64,000 nucleotides of DNA. Source: Catenaria anguillulae PL171. Taxonomy: Eukaryota; Blastocladiomycota; Blastocladiomycetes; Blastocladiales; Catenariaceae. The position numbers and the translations under genes are program-made. Positions 1 to 10,918 of the stretch are shown here, piece after piece. The stretch covers positions 169,807 through 233,806 of the forward strand of contig MCFL01000038.1 in assembly GCA_002102555.1 (NCBI GenBank), read 5' to 3'. Position 1 is the stretch's first letter; each line of letters starts with the position of its first letter. The notes under the pieces are model-generated. The model made no database searches and was not told the DNA's origin. It saw only the letters and a list, made by a program, of their open reading frames with translations.

Positions 1-96
1 AATGTAGTCGTTGTGGTGGTTATTGGCTCTGTGATGGAAACGCGAATACATACACTCGACCACATTGGCAGTTTGGTTCTTCGTTGTTGTGAGGTG

Positions 97-262
97 CTTT
101 GCCGCTCCGGACGTTGCAGGCGCTGTCGCACTCATTCTACGTCAAGAGCCATGGCTGAAGCCGCAACAGGTCGTGGATCGAAAACTGTCTCGCGCTACCT
201 TGGGGTGATACGTGGAAATCTCAACGACACACCGAACCGGTCGTGTATTTGCGCTTCGGCGC
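97..262 (+). pseudogene. Remnant of a subtilase last exon
   Basis: Translated on +, bases 98-200 give a close match to the last exon of the intact subtilase that follows. It reads FAAPDVAGAVALILRQEPWL and then KPQQVVDR, against FAAPHVAGAAALILGQEPWL in the intact gene. The stretch then hits a stop (LSRATLG followed by TGA). The homology resumes in another frame as IRGNLNDTPNR, so at least one indel has broken it. The catalytic-serine region upstream lacks a convincing splice acceptor. The rest of the gene is absent or lies before base 1. I read this as a decayed tandem copy of a host peptidase S8 gene. It shows that the subtilase locus once extended further left. Confidence 0.8.
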
Positions 263-657
263 TCATCCTTGGCCAATCGGGGAGTTGCGTTGGTGCTCTA
301 CGACTGCTCATATGTTACTTGTTTCGGCTATTGCGCCTACAAAGAAATTTAGAAGTGCTTGGATCCAACAGTTGGCTCCTTTGAGTGTACACAGCTTGCA
401 TGTCTCACATGCATGTGATCAAGTCACGATGTTTCAAGACGGCGGCCCATGCGTTATGTGCCTCAGCACCGTTTTCCTCAATCGAGCTGCACGACGCCCA
501 CGTCTCGGTGGCACTTGGCACTCACCCGAAAAAAACGTATACCTAGGCCTACATAGATCCAGTTCAGCGCCTATTGTACAAAAACCGGAGCTGCACCCGC
601 CGCGGCTCGTTAATGCAATGCACATTGCACCGTTATCCTCTAAGAATTGGCTGTACC
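263..657. other. Intergenic, 5' region of the first subtilase
   Basis: No coding signal was recognised. The stretch should hold the promoter of the downstream subtilase. No clear TATA box or repeat is visible. Confidence 0.5.
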
Positions 658-2246
658 ATGAAGCTTCTCACACTTGTGTCGTCGATTACACTCTCCTTTC
701 TTGCTTTGGCCACACCGGCCTCGAGCGCTCCGGCCAGTACAACGGCTCAACCCACCGTAGTCCCTAACGAATACGTTGTACTGCTCAAACCTGCAGCCAA
801 TCTGGCCCAATTCGCTCGTGCTTTGAAATCTGAAATTGCCCGAGAGCGCGATTCTATCTCTTTTTCGGCTACGGGCACCGGCACCAGCGTGATTCCCGAG
901 TTTGGCCATGAAGTCTCGATCGGCTCCGGATTCAAGGCCGTGACTGGCAAGCTGACCGACGACATGGTGCGCAAGCTCAAGGCCAATGGCCAAGTTGCCA
1001 GCGTCGAGCCCAACTTTATCCTGCGCATGTTTGAAACAACGCAACTGGATCCGCCCAGCTGGGGCCTGTCACGCATTTCAAGTCGCAACGGACAGGGCGG
1101 CAACTATTACTTTCCCGACAGGCAAGGCGAAGGAGTCGACGTCTATGTGCTTGATTCGGGTATGTTCCATATGCGCAATACGCCTTGTGCATGGGCCAAC
1201 AATTCAAAGTCTTCATGTGCTTATGTTTTTTGTCGCCCACAGGTATTCGTCTCGACCACTCGGAATTCGGTGGCAACCGTGCCGACTTTGTGTTCCAAGC
1301 TGACAACTCGTGGCCGCCGCAAGATATCCACGGCCACGGCACGCATATTGCAGGCATTGCTGCAGGTCGCCAATACGGTGTGGCCAAGCGTGCCAACGTG
1401 CGTGCGGTCAAAGTGGTCAACACAGGCGATGGGGTCTCGACCTGGACCAATTTGGTACTTGGCATGAAGGAGACGTACAATGCAATCAGTGCCCGTGGAG
1501 GCAAAACGGCCGTGTGTGTGATTTCGTTGGGCGCCGAAGGGGTGGATTGGAACGGGCCTGATCGGGCCGTCAAGGCGTTGCAGGATGGTGGGTGTGTGGT
1601 GGTCAAGGCTGGCGGGGACGTTGGGTTCGTTAGCTACTTTCGTTAGCATATGTACACGCAAAGGGGATGGCTATGTTGACACCCACGATCATGTCGCTCT
1701 GGGTTTTTGGTCTGTAGCAAGGACTCGTGCAACTTTACGCCCGCCCGTGCGCCCGAGGGTCTGACTGTTGCCATTCTGGACCGGAACGGCCAATCGTTGA
1801 CTTACTATTCCAATACGGGCCGCTGTATTCACCGTACGCACGTCCTGCTTGCACCGTCCATCCTTTGGCAAGTTGTGGGTCCGTCAGCTCTAACCTCTTG
1901 TTTCGCCCATTCCACATCTTGTAGTTGCTGCACCTGGTCATGAAATCGTCTCGGCAAGTCATCGTGGTGGATTCACAACTCGATCGGGTTCCAGGTACAT
2001 ATTAATACGTTTCGCCAACTCGTGCTCGTTATGCAATGTAAACCTGGTGCTGATTCTTGCTCATTGGCTCACAAATATAGTTTCGCTGCTCCGCATGTTG
2101 CCGGCGCAGCCGCACTTATCCTCGGTCAAGAGCCATGGTTGAAACCGCAGCAAGTCGTGGATCGGATTCTGTCACGCGCATCGCACGGCGTGCTTGGTGG
2201 AGATCTCAAGGGTACACCGAATCGGGTCGTGTATGTTCGTCCATGA
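658..2246 (+). CDS. Secreted proteinase K-like subtilase (peptidase S8), 411 aa
   Basis: Five exons join in phase: 658-1159, 1243-1624, 1718-1833, 1925-1994 and 2081-2246. The start at 658 opens a signal peptide (MKLLTLVSSITLSFLALATP). An inhibitor I9-type propeptide follows (EYVVLLKP, then DDMVRKLKANGQVASVEPN). The mature part carries the catalytic Asp in VYVLDSG, His in HGHGTHIAG and Ser in SGSSFAAPHVAG, the last rebuilt across the 1994/2081 splice. The enzyme should be an extracellular endopeptidase. One oddity is that the usual oxyanion-hole Asn of the AAGN motif is Asp here (KAGGDVG), as in the gene at 30597-32110. Like that gene, it lacks the intron that splits the catalytic His motif in the other three paralogues. 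The exon 2 donor is GTTCGT. Exon phases match the four - strand copies, which supports the model. Confidence 0.9.
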
Positions 2247-2445
2247 TTTTTGGCTCAGTTACAGTCAGCGAATAGTCTTGATACGGCGAAATAGAGTGAT
2301 GATCCACAGAGGACCCGTGCGTGAAACCGATATGAATAACATCTGTGAACCATTCGTTATGTAAACATGAAGAGATTGAATGTATATGAATACGAGATGA
2401 GAAGCAAGTACAGCTTCAGATGTTACAACCCTGGTCAAGTCGTCG

Positions 2446-4539
2446 TCAGTTAACCCCAAAGAACCTGACCATGACACTCTTGTACCCGCTCGACAAGACC
2501 CACTGCTCGCCCTCATACAAACTCAACAAGAGCCCCGTAGCAATCGCAAAGTACAATGGCTCGCCAACGCTCTTGGTGGTCAAGACGTTGGCCAGGACCC
2601 TCTTGACGGCCCCCATCCTCGCGCGCTCCTCCTTTGTGCTCGGAACTGTCGGCAATACGCCGCCCACAATCAATGCGCGCCAAAACGCCTCGAGCGCGCG
2701 CGGCAAGCAATACAGACCCAAATCCAGGCGCCGGCCAGGCGGCTCGAGCATGGACCACGCGCCGCTCAACATGCCATTGACGAGATAAAACGCAATGTGC
2801 TCGCGCTGCAGTGCGTTGCGGAACGTGCACGTGGCCGACCAGGCTGTGGTGACGTAGCCTGCGAGAAACAACGACGACCGAATGGTGGAAAGAATGAGCC
2901 GCTGCAAGCTCGCGAGCGGCCGCTTGCGCAGCTTTGCGTGGCCCAAAACCAGCGTCATGGCCAGGTTGAGCGGTGCGTACAGTTTGGCAGACCGTTTGAA
3001 CGATGTCAGGAAACATTGCGCCGCGAATCTGTGGCACAGGTCGTGGTCCGGGTGGATCATGCCGCACATGGCAAACTTGCCTGGAGCCATCCAGGGGCTT
3101 GTGCTTGTGTTGGATCCGGCGCCTTCGGGCATATTGCAGTAGACGTCGGCCAAGTGTGGGTACCCTGTGGTGCGCCACACGATCCGGCCCATGGTGCGCA
3201 GGGCGTGTGCGACAAGCGGGCCCATGCGGTCACGTTGTCCGCCGTGCGTGAGGAGGAATGACATGTACGAGGAGGCGAGCGTGTCGGGCATGGCCACGTA
3301 CGAGAAGAGGATTTGCGATGACGAGAGGGACATGACGAGGACGCCTGCAGAGGAGGCGAGAAAGTCGGGAAGGCGGCGCGCCGCTGCGTGTGCCAGTTGG
3401 GTCATGCGCGAGGTGGTTTTGCCCGGGCTGGCTGGCGACTTGATGATTGTGGGTGTGGCGCGCTTGCGGAGCAGTTGGGACGGCGTGAGGACATGCAGTC
3501 CGCTGTCGTTGCTGCCCAGATCGTCGGTAGATTCCGGCTGAGCAGGCGCGGTCGATTGGGGCGGCGAATCTCCCAGTCCCGAATCCTTGACTTGCTCGTC
3601 AATCTCTCCTTCCACATCCCGTGATTCCGACGTGGGTCCAAACCGTAATTCCCAGCCTTTTCTCCACCGCGTGAATCCAAACTTGACGCCAAACTCAATG
3701 GCCCTCGTGAGGAAATACAAGGCAATTGCGGTCCTGCGTCCCTTGTTCTTGTCAATCAAAATGGACAGCGATGCCAACGCGCCCGCCAAGAACGCCGCGA
3801 GCTTCCTCAACCGCTTGGGCACATTATCTGCCCTCCCAACCCACCACTCATGCCGTGTTGCAAAGTAGCGGCGGAAGGCGCAAAACAGAGCCTTGTATCC
3901 CGTGGTGAATGTGGACAGGAACAAGGCAAACTGGACCGTGTCTTTGTTGATTTCGCGCAACAGCAGCGACGGCCGGGACATGAGCTTTGCGGGCGAAAAC
4001 AGCATGGGCAGCGTGCCAACCGCGTACTTGATGGCGTAGCCCACAAGCAAAGTGCGCAGAAACCCGCGCGTACAATGCTGCGTGCACGTGCCCTTGTGTG
4101 CACATTGGAGCGGTTTGGGAATCGGGACGGGCGGAAAGTCGGAAGCATCGTCGAGGTTGGGGAATCCGGGCGGCGTGCCCGGTGGAGTTGCACCCGTGCC
4201 GCCGCCAGGGAGTGGCTGCCAGGCAGCGTGCAGCGGACTGCCAGTGACGGCAAGCGCAGATCGCGATGAGACTCGTTGCAGCGTGGCGTGGAATTGCTTG
4301 AGAGACGTGGCAATGCGCTCGGTTTCTTCGTCCGTCAGCAGCAGCGACGTGAGTTGTGCGAGAAGCTCGAGGAAATTCTCATAAAAGGTCTCGGCGCTGA
4401 GCAGTTGGTTGGCCAGAGCACGAGCAGTGCGGCGAGAAGAGGCGGTTTGCTCGGCAAGGGCGGCAGCGAGGTCGTTGACAGTAGAGGCCGCCGCAGAGGC
4501 GGCGGCGGCAGCGGTTGCTGGGGAGGGGAGCGTATCCAT
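2446..4539 (-). CDS. TMEM135: TMEM135-family (PMP52-like) membrane protein, 697 aa
   Basis: A single uninterrupted frame starts at the ATG at 4539. An alanine-rich, helical N-terminus of about 100 residues precedes a cysteine-rich block near residue 145 (CAHKGTCTQHC, then GFLRTLLVGYAIKY) typical of TMEM135. Near residue 490 is a second family signature, CGMIHPDHDLC, followed by a stretch ending in SAKLYAPLNLAMTL. Several hydrophobic segments lie between and after these motifs. TMEM135 proteins sit in peroxisomal or mitochondrial membranes and influence organelle dynamics and lipid handling. That role comes from animal work and is only inferred here. The length is larger than human TMEM135 (458 aa) because of the N-terminal extension and a disordered central insertion (roughly residues 310-365). 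The assignment rests on the two Cys motifs. Confidence 0.86.
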   Translation of the reverse strand: MDTLPSPATAAAAASAAASTVNDLAAALAEQTASSRRTARALANQLLSAETFYENFLELLAQLTSLLLTDEETERIATSLKQFHATLQRVSSRSALAVTGSPLHAAWQPLPGGGTGATPPGTPPGFPNLDDASDFPPVPIPKPLQCAHKGTCTQHCTRGFLRTLLVGYAIKYAVGTLPMLFSPAKLMSRPSLLLREINKDTVQFALFLSTFTTGYKALFCAFRRYFATRHEWWVGRADNVPKRLRKLAAFLAGALASLSILIDKNKGRRTAIALYFLTRAIEFGVKFGFTRWRKGWELRFGPTSESRDVEGEIDEQVKDSGLGDSPPQSTAPAQPESTDDLGSNDSGLHVLTPSQLLRKRATPTIIKSPASPGKTTSRMTQLAHAAARRLPDFLASSAGVLVMSLSSSQILFSYVAMPDTLASSYMSFLLTHGGQRDRMGPLVAHALRTMGRIVWRTTGYPHLADVYCNMPEGAGSNTSTSPWMAPGKFAMCGMIHPDHDLCHRFAAQCFLTSFKRSAKLYAPLNLAMTLVLGHAKLRKRPLASLQRLILSTIRSSLFLAGYVTTAWSATCTFRNALQREHIAFYLVNGMLSGAWSMLEPPGRRLDLGLYCLPRALEAFWRALIVGGVLPTVPSTKEERARMGAVKRVLANVLTTKSVGEPLYFAIATGLLLSLYEGEQWVLSSGYKSVMVRFFGVN

Positions 4540-5378
4540 GGTGAAGGCGTTAGCTTCGAATGCATGGAAACGTCGGCGCGTGAAATGCCCGTGATCGAGG
4601 CTAAGTCGTCCTTAACTCGGTCAGCGGCGAGCGATGGGCGGCAGTCGGCGTCAAGGCGAGAGCTTAGTGGCAGATAACAATGTATGGGTATGCGATACAA
4701 ATGCGTTTAGAGAGGCTGCGATCCGTGGCAATCTATCATGTTTAGCAAGCGTGATTGAAAGGGAGGCGTGCTCGGGATCTTCATGTTGGATTCAGCTCGT
4801 CATCCCCAACACGCAGGCATTTCCCCGCCCTGATCACCATGAGTGATCTCCCTCATGACTTGCTGATCGGTGACTGTGACTGGTTGAAAACTATTTATCC
4901 GCTTCACGACTGCTGAAGAGCATGCACGAAGAGCGAGCACGCGATATAAATTGCCCTGACATCTCCATGCACGGTTAATAGTGTGAAGACCTGTCAATAT
5001 TGGCGTCCAAGTAAGGTTGAAAGCTGACCATGGATGAGCTGAATCCACAACGTGTCGAATGTAAACAACCCCTTTCCCTTGGTTGGACGCAAACGCACAA
5101 GCTCGGGCCTGATTGGCTCGAGAGAGCAGACATCAATGGCCAAGAAAAGGAGGCTTCCCATTACATTGCAGAGTTTGCGAGCAATAATCGATCGACCGAA
5201 AGCGAGCGCGCGAATCGTCAAAAACTACACCAGAACTACATACACTACCTATACGTCGGATTGATCATGGTCAAACCAATGTTCGCTGACGAAATGAGTC
5301 CACGTCGACCCTCAATCCCTTGATACAACTGGCACTTGTTGAACATACCATCACTGCACACTGATTACATCACTCGCC
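4540..5378. other. Intergenic between TMEM135 and KGD4
   Basis: No ORF here resembles a protein family, and no RNA gene was recognised. It contains the promoter of the TMEM135 homologue (ATG at 4539, reading left) and the 3' side of KGD4. Confidence 0.5.
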
Positions 5379-5666
5379 TCAAAATGAATACGTGACAGAC
5401 GCCCCTCCAAGTTCAATGGCCTCCATCTCCTCTGGCGAGAACGCCACAGTCCCGCGCTTCGTGTTGGCCACACTGTCGACAACGATCGTGGTGGCAAATG
5501 GTGATGGCGTCGGCGTGAACGGCTTGGATGGTTTTGGTGCTGCCGAGGCGGAGGCAAGCGGGTTGAATGGTGCGGCAGCAGCGGCGGCCTTGGGGAGGAG
5601 GTGGCGAGGGCCGAGGAACTTGATGAGCGGGGTGTGCTTGCGGACGAATTGGGTGAGGATGGTCAT
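5379..5666 (-). CDS. KGD4: KGD4/MRPS36-like subunit of 2-oxoglutarate dehydrogenase, 95 aa
   Basis: This short intronless ORF starts at the ATG at 5666. Near the N-terminus is TPLIKFLGPRHLLPK, which corresponds to PMIKFVGTRHPLVK of yeast Ymr31/Kgd4. The C-terminus has FSPEEMEAIELGGA, which corresponds to the conserved ELESINSGGA end. The middle is alanine/proline-rich and unconserved, as in the family. Kgd4 (MRPS36 in animals) is a mitochondrial adaptor that tethers the E3 subunit to the E1-E2 core of the 2-oxoglutarate dehydrogenase complex. It was first catalogued as a mitoribosomal protein. The basic N-terminus fits mitochondrial import. The length (about 95-125 aa) is normal for the family. 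Both ends match, so I am fairly sure despite the small size. Confidence 0.8.
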   Translation of the reverse strand: MTILTQFVRKHTPLIKFLGPRHLLPKAAAAAAPFNPLASASAAPKPSKPFTPTPSPFATTIVVDSVANTKRGTVAFSPEEMEAIELGGASVTYSF

Positions 5667-6728
5667 GGTGTTGGCTGGCTAGTGTGAGGCATTGTGGGCA
5701 GGCAGAGTGTTGTGAACCTCGGGGTCAAATGACTGGACCTGAGAAGTTGAGGCATATGTACATTTGGAGGGTTGGCGATGATGAAAGTGGACGGCTCAAA
5801 TGTATTGCGTTAGCTACCGGCTCATATGGCATGAAGCGAGTCCATTGTGCAAGACTTGGTAAATGTATACTCGATTATTTTTTTTCGCTTGCCAACTCTC
5901 CTTTGTGTCTTTGTGTCGATGTCGTTCCGGATCCACGCCCATGGTCGGATCGGAGGACCGTGGAACAATGTTCCAGAACACATGTTTCGAATGAGAATGT
6001 CCAACGCCAACCAGCCACCAACCAACCAGCGAATCCATGCACTTGCTCGAGCTCAGCACAGCTGAGTGGATCAGTGCAAGTTGGCTGCCCAACTCCTCTT
6101 TCCATCGATATCCTGCCACACCGACAACGCCTTAGAGGCCGAGTCCATTGTCTCACAACTGCAAAGCGTCACATCCATCGGAAACGCACCAACGACCAGC
6201 CGAATCGGTTTCAACGACCACAGACAGTCAACATCGGCCCAGCGGCATCTCCTCTGTCAGCATTTGCCCTATCAAGCTCGTGGTCGTCTCACCCGCTGCT
6301 GCTGCTGTTGCTGGAGTCTTGCGATTCTTGCGTCGTGTCAGCCCCGCTCATTTCAGTAGATTCCGACCGGTTTTGTCATTTGCCGATGATTCGATTCCCG
6401 AGGTCCGTCTCAATGTCGCCCTTCCATTTGATATTTACTGTACCCCAATCTCGCACCGACTCGCGCCAAACTGGCACGGCTGGCCCCACGAGATCCGGTC
6501 ACGGTTGCAATCATTGTTGTGCAGATGGGCACTGTGAGGAACTCTATTGATATGTCGCTCACCGGCTCTTGTGCTTTTTTCTGTACTTATCGTAGGATTT
6601 TGTAATATTCCAATTGCCTTGATGATCCCTTGCCCCTCTCTGCTTTCAAGTGGCCGAGTGGTCGACCCATAGTGTTCCAATTTGATTGATTCTCAGAGGA
6701 TTGCGACTGCGAGATAGCTGTGCGAGAC
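5667..6728. other. Intergenic / 5' leader before the 1231-aa protein gene
   Basis: About 1 kb contains only short overlapping ORFs without recognisable domains or codon pattern. It should hold the promoter and leader of the + strand gene starting at 6729 and the promoter of KGD4. A tRNA-Leu/Ser-like string (tggccgagtggtcga near 6652) has no matching tRNA body. Confidence 0.5.
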
Positions 6729-9700
6729 ATGTCATCGACAAGCTGCACAACCCCCGTCCACCAGCATTCCTCGACCCCCACCCCCACTTCGTCCCCCTCG
6801 GCCTCTTTCTTTCCTCCAACTCCGGACCTGTCTCCGCTCCTTCATTCTCGCCCTCTGCTCGCCGTCTCTGGTTCTGCTTCTGATCCATACCGGCTTGCAC
6901 CTCCATCGTCGGTCCCTGCTCCGACATTGGCCCCTTCATCGCCAGCCCTAGTACAAAGTGCATCATTATCGACGCCTGAACCCATTCGCACCCCGAGCCC
7001 GAACCCGAACCCGAACCCGAACCTGAATCAGTCCTTTCACGTTGACTCAACCAGCGCCGCCGCCCGTCTCTGGAACGTGAACGTGGTCCATGGACAAGAG
7101 CAAGACGCGCCTCGTTCACTCGCATCATCTCCACGTCCACCAGCCAACTTGCATCCAAGTGCTTTTAGCTTGCAACCCGCCAAGCACGAGCCAAGGCCGC
7201 CCCACGCCCAGCCTCAACATCGCGCCCACCTCGGTCACCACCTGCAACAGGCAGAACTGTCTGCTGTGCCGTTGGCCGGTGCACGCATCATGGACCTTGA
7301 CATCCACGAATGGGGCCCCGTCGATTCCGTGTCCACTCCGTCATTATCTTCGTCGCCTCATGGCCTAGGGCAAGAAGGACACTCTGACATTGGCAGGAAC
7401 CGGGCAAGCTCCACTTGCTCATCTCCGCTGATACCACCCAACGATTCCGACGCCAGCGGAAAGGCTGCAGACATCCCTGCGCAATCAGCCCAAAGCCGTT
7501 CGCTCACGCCGCCATCGACGCCATTCACGATGGGTTTGCCATCGTCGGCTGTTTCAGTACTCGGAGCGGCCGCTCGTCGAGCAAGCGTTGCTGCTACCAT
7601 CTCTTCAGCGTCCCATCATACCCATGCATCCCTTGCGCTCCCGTCATCTGCCCATGAACCAGAACCACCACACAAGCACGACGTCAGCAATCCAAATGCC
7701 CGCGTGCTGCTCCACTTGCTCCTCAACCTCGACGTCTCGCATCACGGCCACAAAACAGCATCCCCATCTCCCGCTCCCGCTCCCGCTCCGGCTTCACAAC
7801 CCAGTCCACCGAGCACACCGACGCCATTCACTCCGCCCACATCGCGGTCGACCTTGTTTCACGCCGACGTCTCGCCAATCACTGCTGTTGCGGCATTTGC
7901 TGCCTTGGCCGTGACTGTGCGGTCCATTGCATTGCGACGAACCGCTGGAGCAGTGGCTGCTGCCGTCGTTGCAGGTGCCGGTAACAACAGCACCTCCTCG
8001 AGTGCCAGCCCATTGGAGCATCCCCCTGTGGAACAGGTGCCTGTCCAGCGAGCTGCAAAGTCGACAAGCGCCAGCGGTAACCGAGCGTCGGGCCAAGTGC
8101 GCAAGCACCTGACGGATCCGTCTCGGTATGTGTCCTCGATGATGACAAGCAAGAGCTCCTTTCCCTTTCTCTCGAATGGGTTGATCTAACTGATTGCAAT
8201 GTATCACAGCCAAATCCGCCGTCGTTCCTGGATACCAGTCATCGAGCAGTCACCGCCGCAGCCGCTTGATTCCGCCAACAGCCGGATGGGAACACCCACC
8301 AAACACCGCCGTGCATCATCGCTCTACTCTTCACATCGCCTCTCCACTGCGTCGTCGCTCGCGGACACGCTCGACGAGCACGCATCGATTCGCCCGCCTT
8401 CATTCACTGCCTCGTCGGCTCGGCGGCGATCCAACACTGACGGGATCCACCGCCGCGCATCGCTTCGCCGAACATCTTCCTCATCCTCATCTTCCTCGTC
8501 GTCCTCTTCTTCGTCATCTCGTGCACGCATCTTTGGGTTTACGGCCCTTGCAGCCACCAGCGGTGCAGCAGGCGACGAGAACGACGACGACATCATCGAT
8601 CACCCATCCACCCCTCGCCCTGCTTCCTCCTCATCCACCGTGACCTCAATGCACCTCAGCGAATCCAACGATACCTTGCCTCCGCTCGACCTGCCATTGC
8701 CAACCCGGCGGTCCTCGTCGCACGCGCGCACTCTATACCACTTGACCACCCCTCCGTCGTGGCGCCAGCAACCACGCCGCACGCATGTCCCCACGGATCC
8801 CGACCGGGCATCCGCGATTCTAGATCACGCCACGACCGCCGTAGCAGATGCGGACAGTGCCATTGGCTCGTCCATTCACTCATCGTCGCGGCCACGATCG
8901 TCCATGGCCCTCGCCATGGATCCACCGCCGCCGCCTGGGAAACTGTGGCGGTGGCTCGCGGGGCTTGGCCACGGGGAATCCCACGGGGCGGCCGATGCGT
9001 TGGCCTGCGAGGACCACGAGGACGAGCAGGTGCGCGCGAGGCAGCCGCCGTCTCCGGGGATTGATGTCCCATTCAAGCGGCCCGTGTCTGCGTTGGTCAA
9101 ACTGGCCGCTCAGGCAAAGGTCTTGGAAGGCATGGAGCAGAAGAGAAAGCGGCGTTCTGGTCGTGGGATCAAGCGACCGAGGGCCAGTCGCGTCGTGTCG
9201 GGAAGGTGGCGTGCGAGTTGGAGTGACCAAGGTGAAGAGGAGGTTGAGGGCCGAAGGAATGAGGCGGTACAGGCGGCCGCCAAAGTGTGGACTGCTGGCC
9301 GGTTTGATGAGGTGGATGCCGTGGATGAGGTGATTAGCAGTGCGAGTTCGGAGACGTCCGAGGACGACGAGGACGCGTCGTGGTGGACTGATTCCGAGGA
9401 TGAGGTGGACCAGGACGGCGAGCAACTGGACCGCAGGCGGCCCGTGTTTGCACATAATCCCAGGATTTCATATCCGCCTGCAACACCCGTGTCGTCTGCA
9501 TTTCAGCGGCCGCCCAGTTGGCGCGTGTCGACGGCCTCGTCCATGGGTTCACGGCCTCCGTCACACATGTCGGCAGCTGCTGCAGCCAGTCGACCAACTT
9601 CACGGCCGCCTTCTCGGCTGAGCGTCAGTGTCAATCATCCTGCCTCGAGTGATTCGCCAACGTCACCCACGCTTCGACCGTCTGCGGCGCAGCGGCGAAC

Positions 9701-10508
9701 GAATCGGCAAACGTCAATTTACGGGCCCTCACCATCGAGCCCAACCGACCCGCTTGCCGCCAACGACGATGGCGACGCCGCGTTTGTCTCGGACACGGAA
9801 TCCACGCTCGCGACCGTTCGCGGCCCAACCACTCCGCCCATCTCGGTGCGCCGCATAGCCGATTGGCGCGCTGGTGTCGAGTCGCCCCTGGGTCCTTGGT
9901 CCGTCCCCGATGACGAGGACGTGGACTTGTCAACACGACCCAAGGTTGCGTTTCCAGCACACTTGTATAGTGACGAGGCTTGTGATTTCGTCGCCTCGTC
10001 ACCACCAAGAGCAGCTGCCCCAAGTTTACACGGGGCAATGCCGACCACGGCCGGCAGTCCGCATCGGCGATGGTCCAGTGCAATGACCATTGCCACGCCT
10101 GGCGCGTACGCCACGTCCCCGCCGCTCTACTCGCCACCGCAGTCGCCGCAAGCCAAATCATTTACATTTACGTCGTCCTCGCCGCCACCCGCCACGATCC
10201 ATACCCACCGCTCGCGCCGCACATCCACGTCTTCACGGCGGTCGTCACGCCGCACCCCCTCGGCGGCCGTGATCGAGGTCGACCGGGGCTTGATGGACGC
10301 GCTCGTCACGCAAGCGTACACGCATCTCCAGGAGGCACAGCAGGCGTCGGCGTCCAATGTGGCTGAGCATTTTGCGCTGGGTTTGCGGCTCGGCAAGTGC
10401 GAGCGGCTAGTGGCCGAGCTCGGCAGAGAGGCGGCTCAGTGTGAGATGGAGCTCAAGCGGGTTGATGAATGGGTATGTGGGTTTCGCGAGCTGATCGATG
10501 AGTTGTAG
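6729..10508 (+). CDS. Serine/proline-rich disordered protein, 1231 aa, unknown function
   Basis: Two exons, 6729-8125 and 8210-10508, join in phase through a canonical 84-nt intron (GTATGT...CACAG). I chose the ATG at 6729 (MSSTSCTTPV) as the first in frame. Most of the protein is low complexity. It has a PNPNPN run near residue 95, short proline runs, a 14-16 residue serine run early in exon 2, acidic patches (SSETSEDDEDASWWTDSEDE) and many Ser/Arg-Pro sites. A hydrophobic alanine/valine-rich stretch just before the intron (from ITAVAAFAALAVTV) might be a membrane segment. The last 80 residues (from VDRGLMDALVTQAYTHLQEA) look like an ordered amphipathic helical bundle or coiled coil and are the part most likely to have a partner. 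I do not recognise a family. Confidence 0.78.
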
Positions 10509-10918
10509 AGGTTGGTCACAACTGGCCCTCTTTTTGTGTATCCATCCTTTTTTGATTGGCAGGCTGGGTTTTTTGTCTCTCGATTTTCTTTATAGACTGG
10601 GATTGGATTATGTATGTACAACAAGTGATTTTCGGCCGGGCCAGGGACGATTGTTCAGAAACGGGGAATGATTCCGTGTATTCAGAGTCCAGAGTTGTTG
10701 ACACGGTGACCGCCATGCACCTAATTGTGTATCGATGTAGAGTTTGCGAGGAGGAGCGAAAGTGAATGAAATCTCTAGATGGGTTGGTCGGTGAGAGGGT
10801 TACACAAAGCGAGCAGAATTTGCAGAATTGGAACTTGCAGTTACAATCGCCGGCAACAGCGGAGGGAACCCAGTTACAACAGTGGCGCGCTGTCTTTTGC
10901 TCAGCCTCTGCTAGTTGT
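10509..10918. other. Convergent 3' region between the 1231-aa gene and the GATA gene
   Basis: No coding signal was recognised. The flanking genes converge here, so it should hold both 3' untranslated regions and polyadenylation signals. Confidence 0.5.

Noticed and set aside
5684-6550. 288-codon open frame on +
   Set aside because: No domain, mixed composition, and several overlapping ORFs of equal quality in other frames. It is more likely leader or intergenic DNA.
6645-6680. tRNA-Leu/Ser-like string tggccgagtggtcga
   Set aside because: No acceptor stem, anticodon arm or TTCGANNC T-loop follows within tRNA distance.
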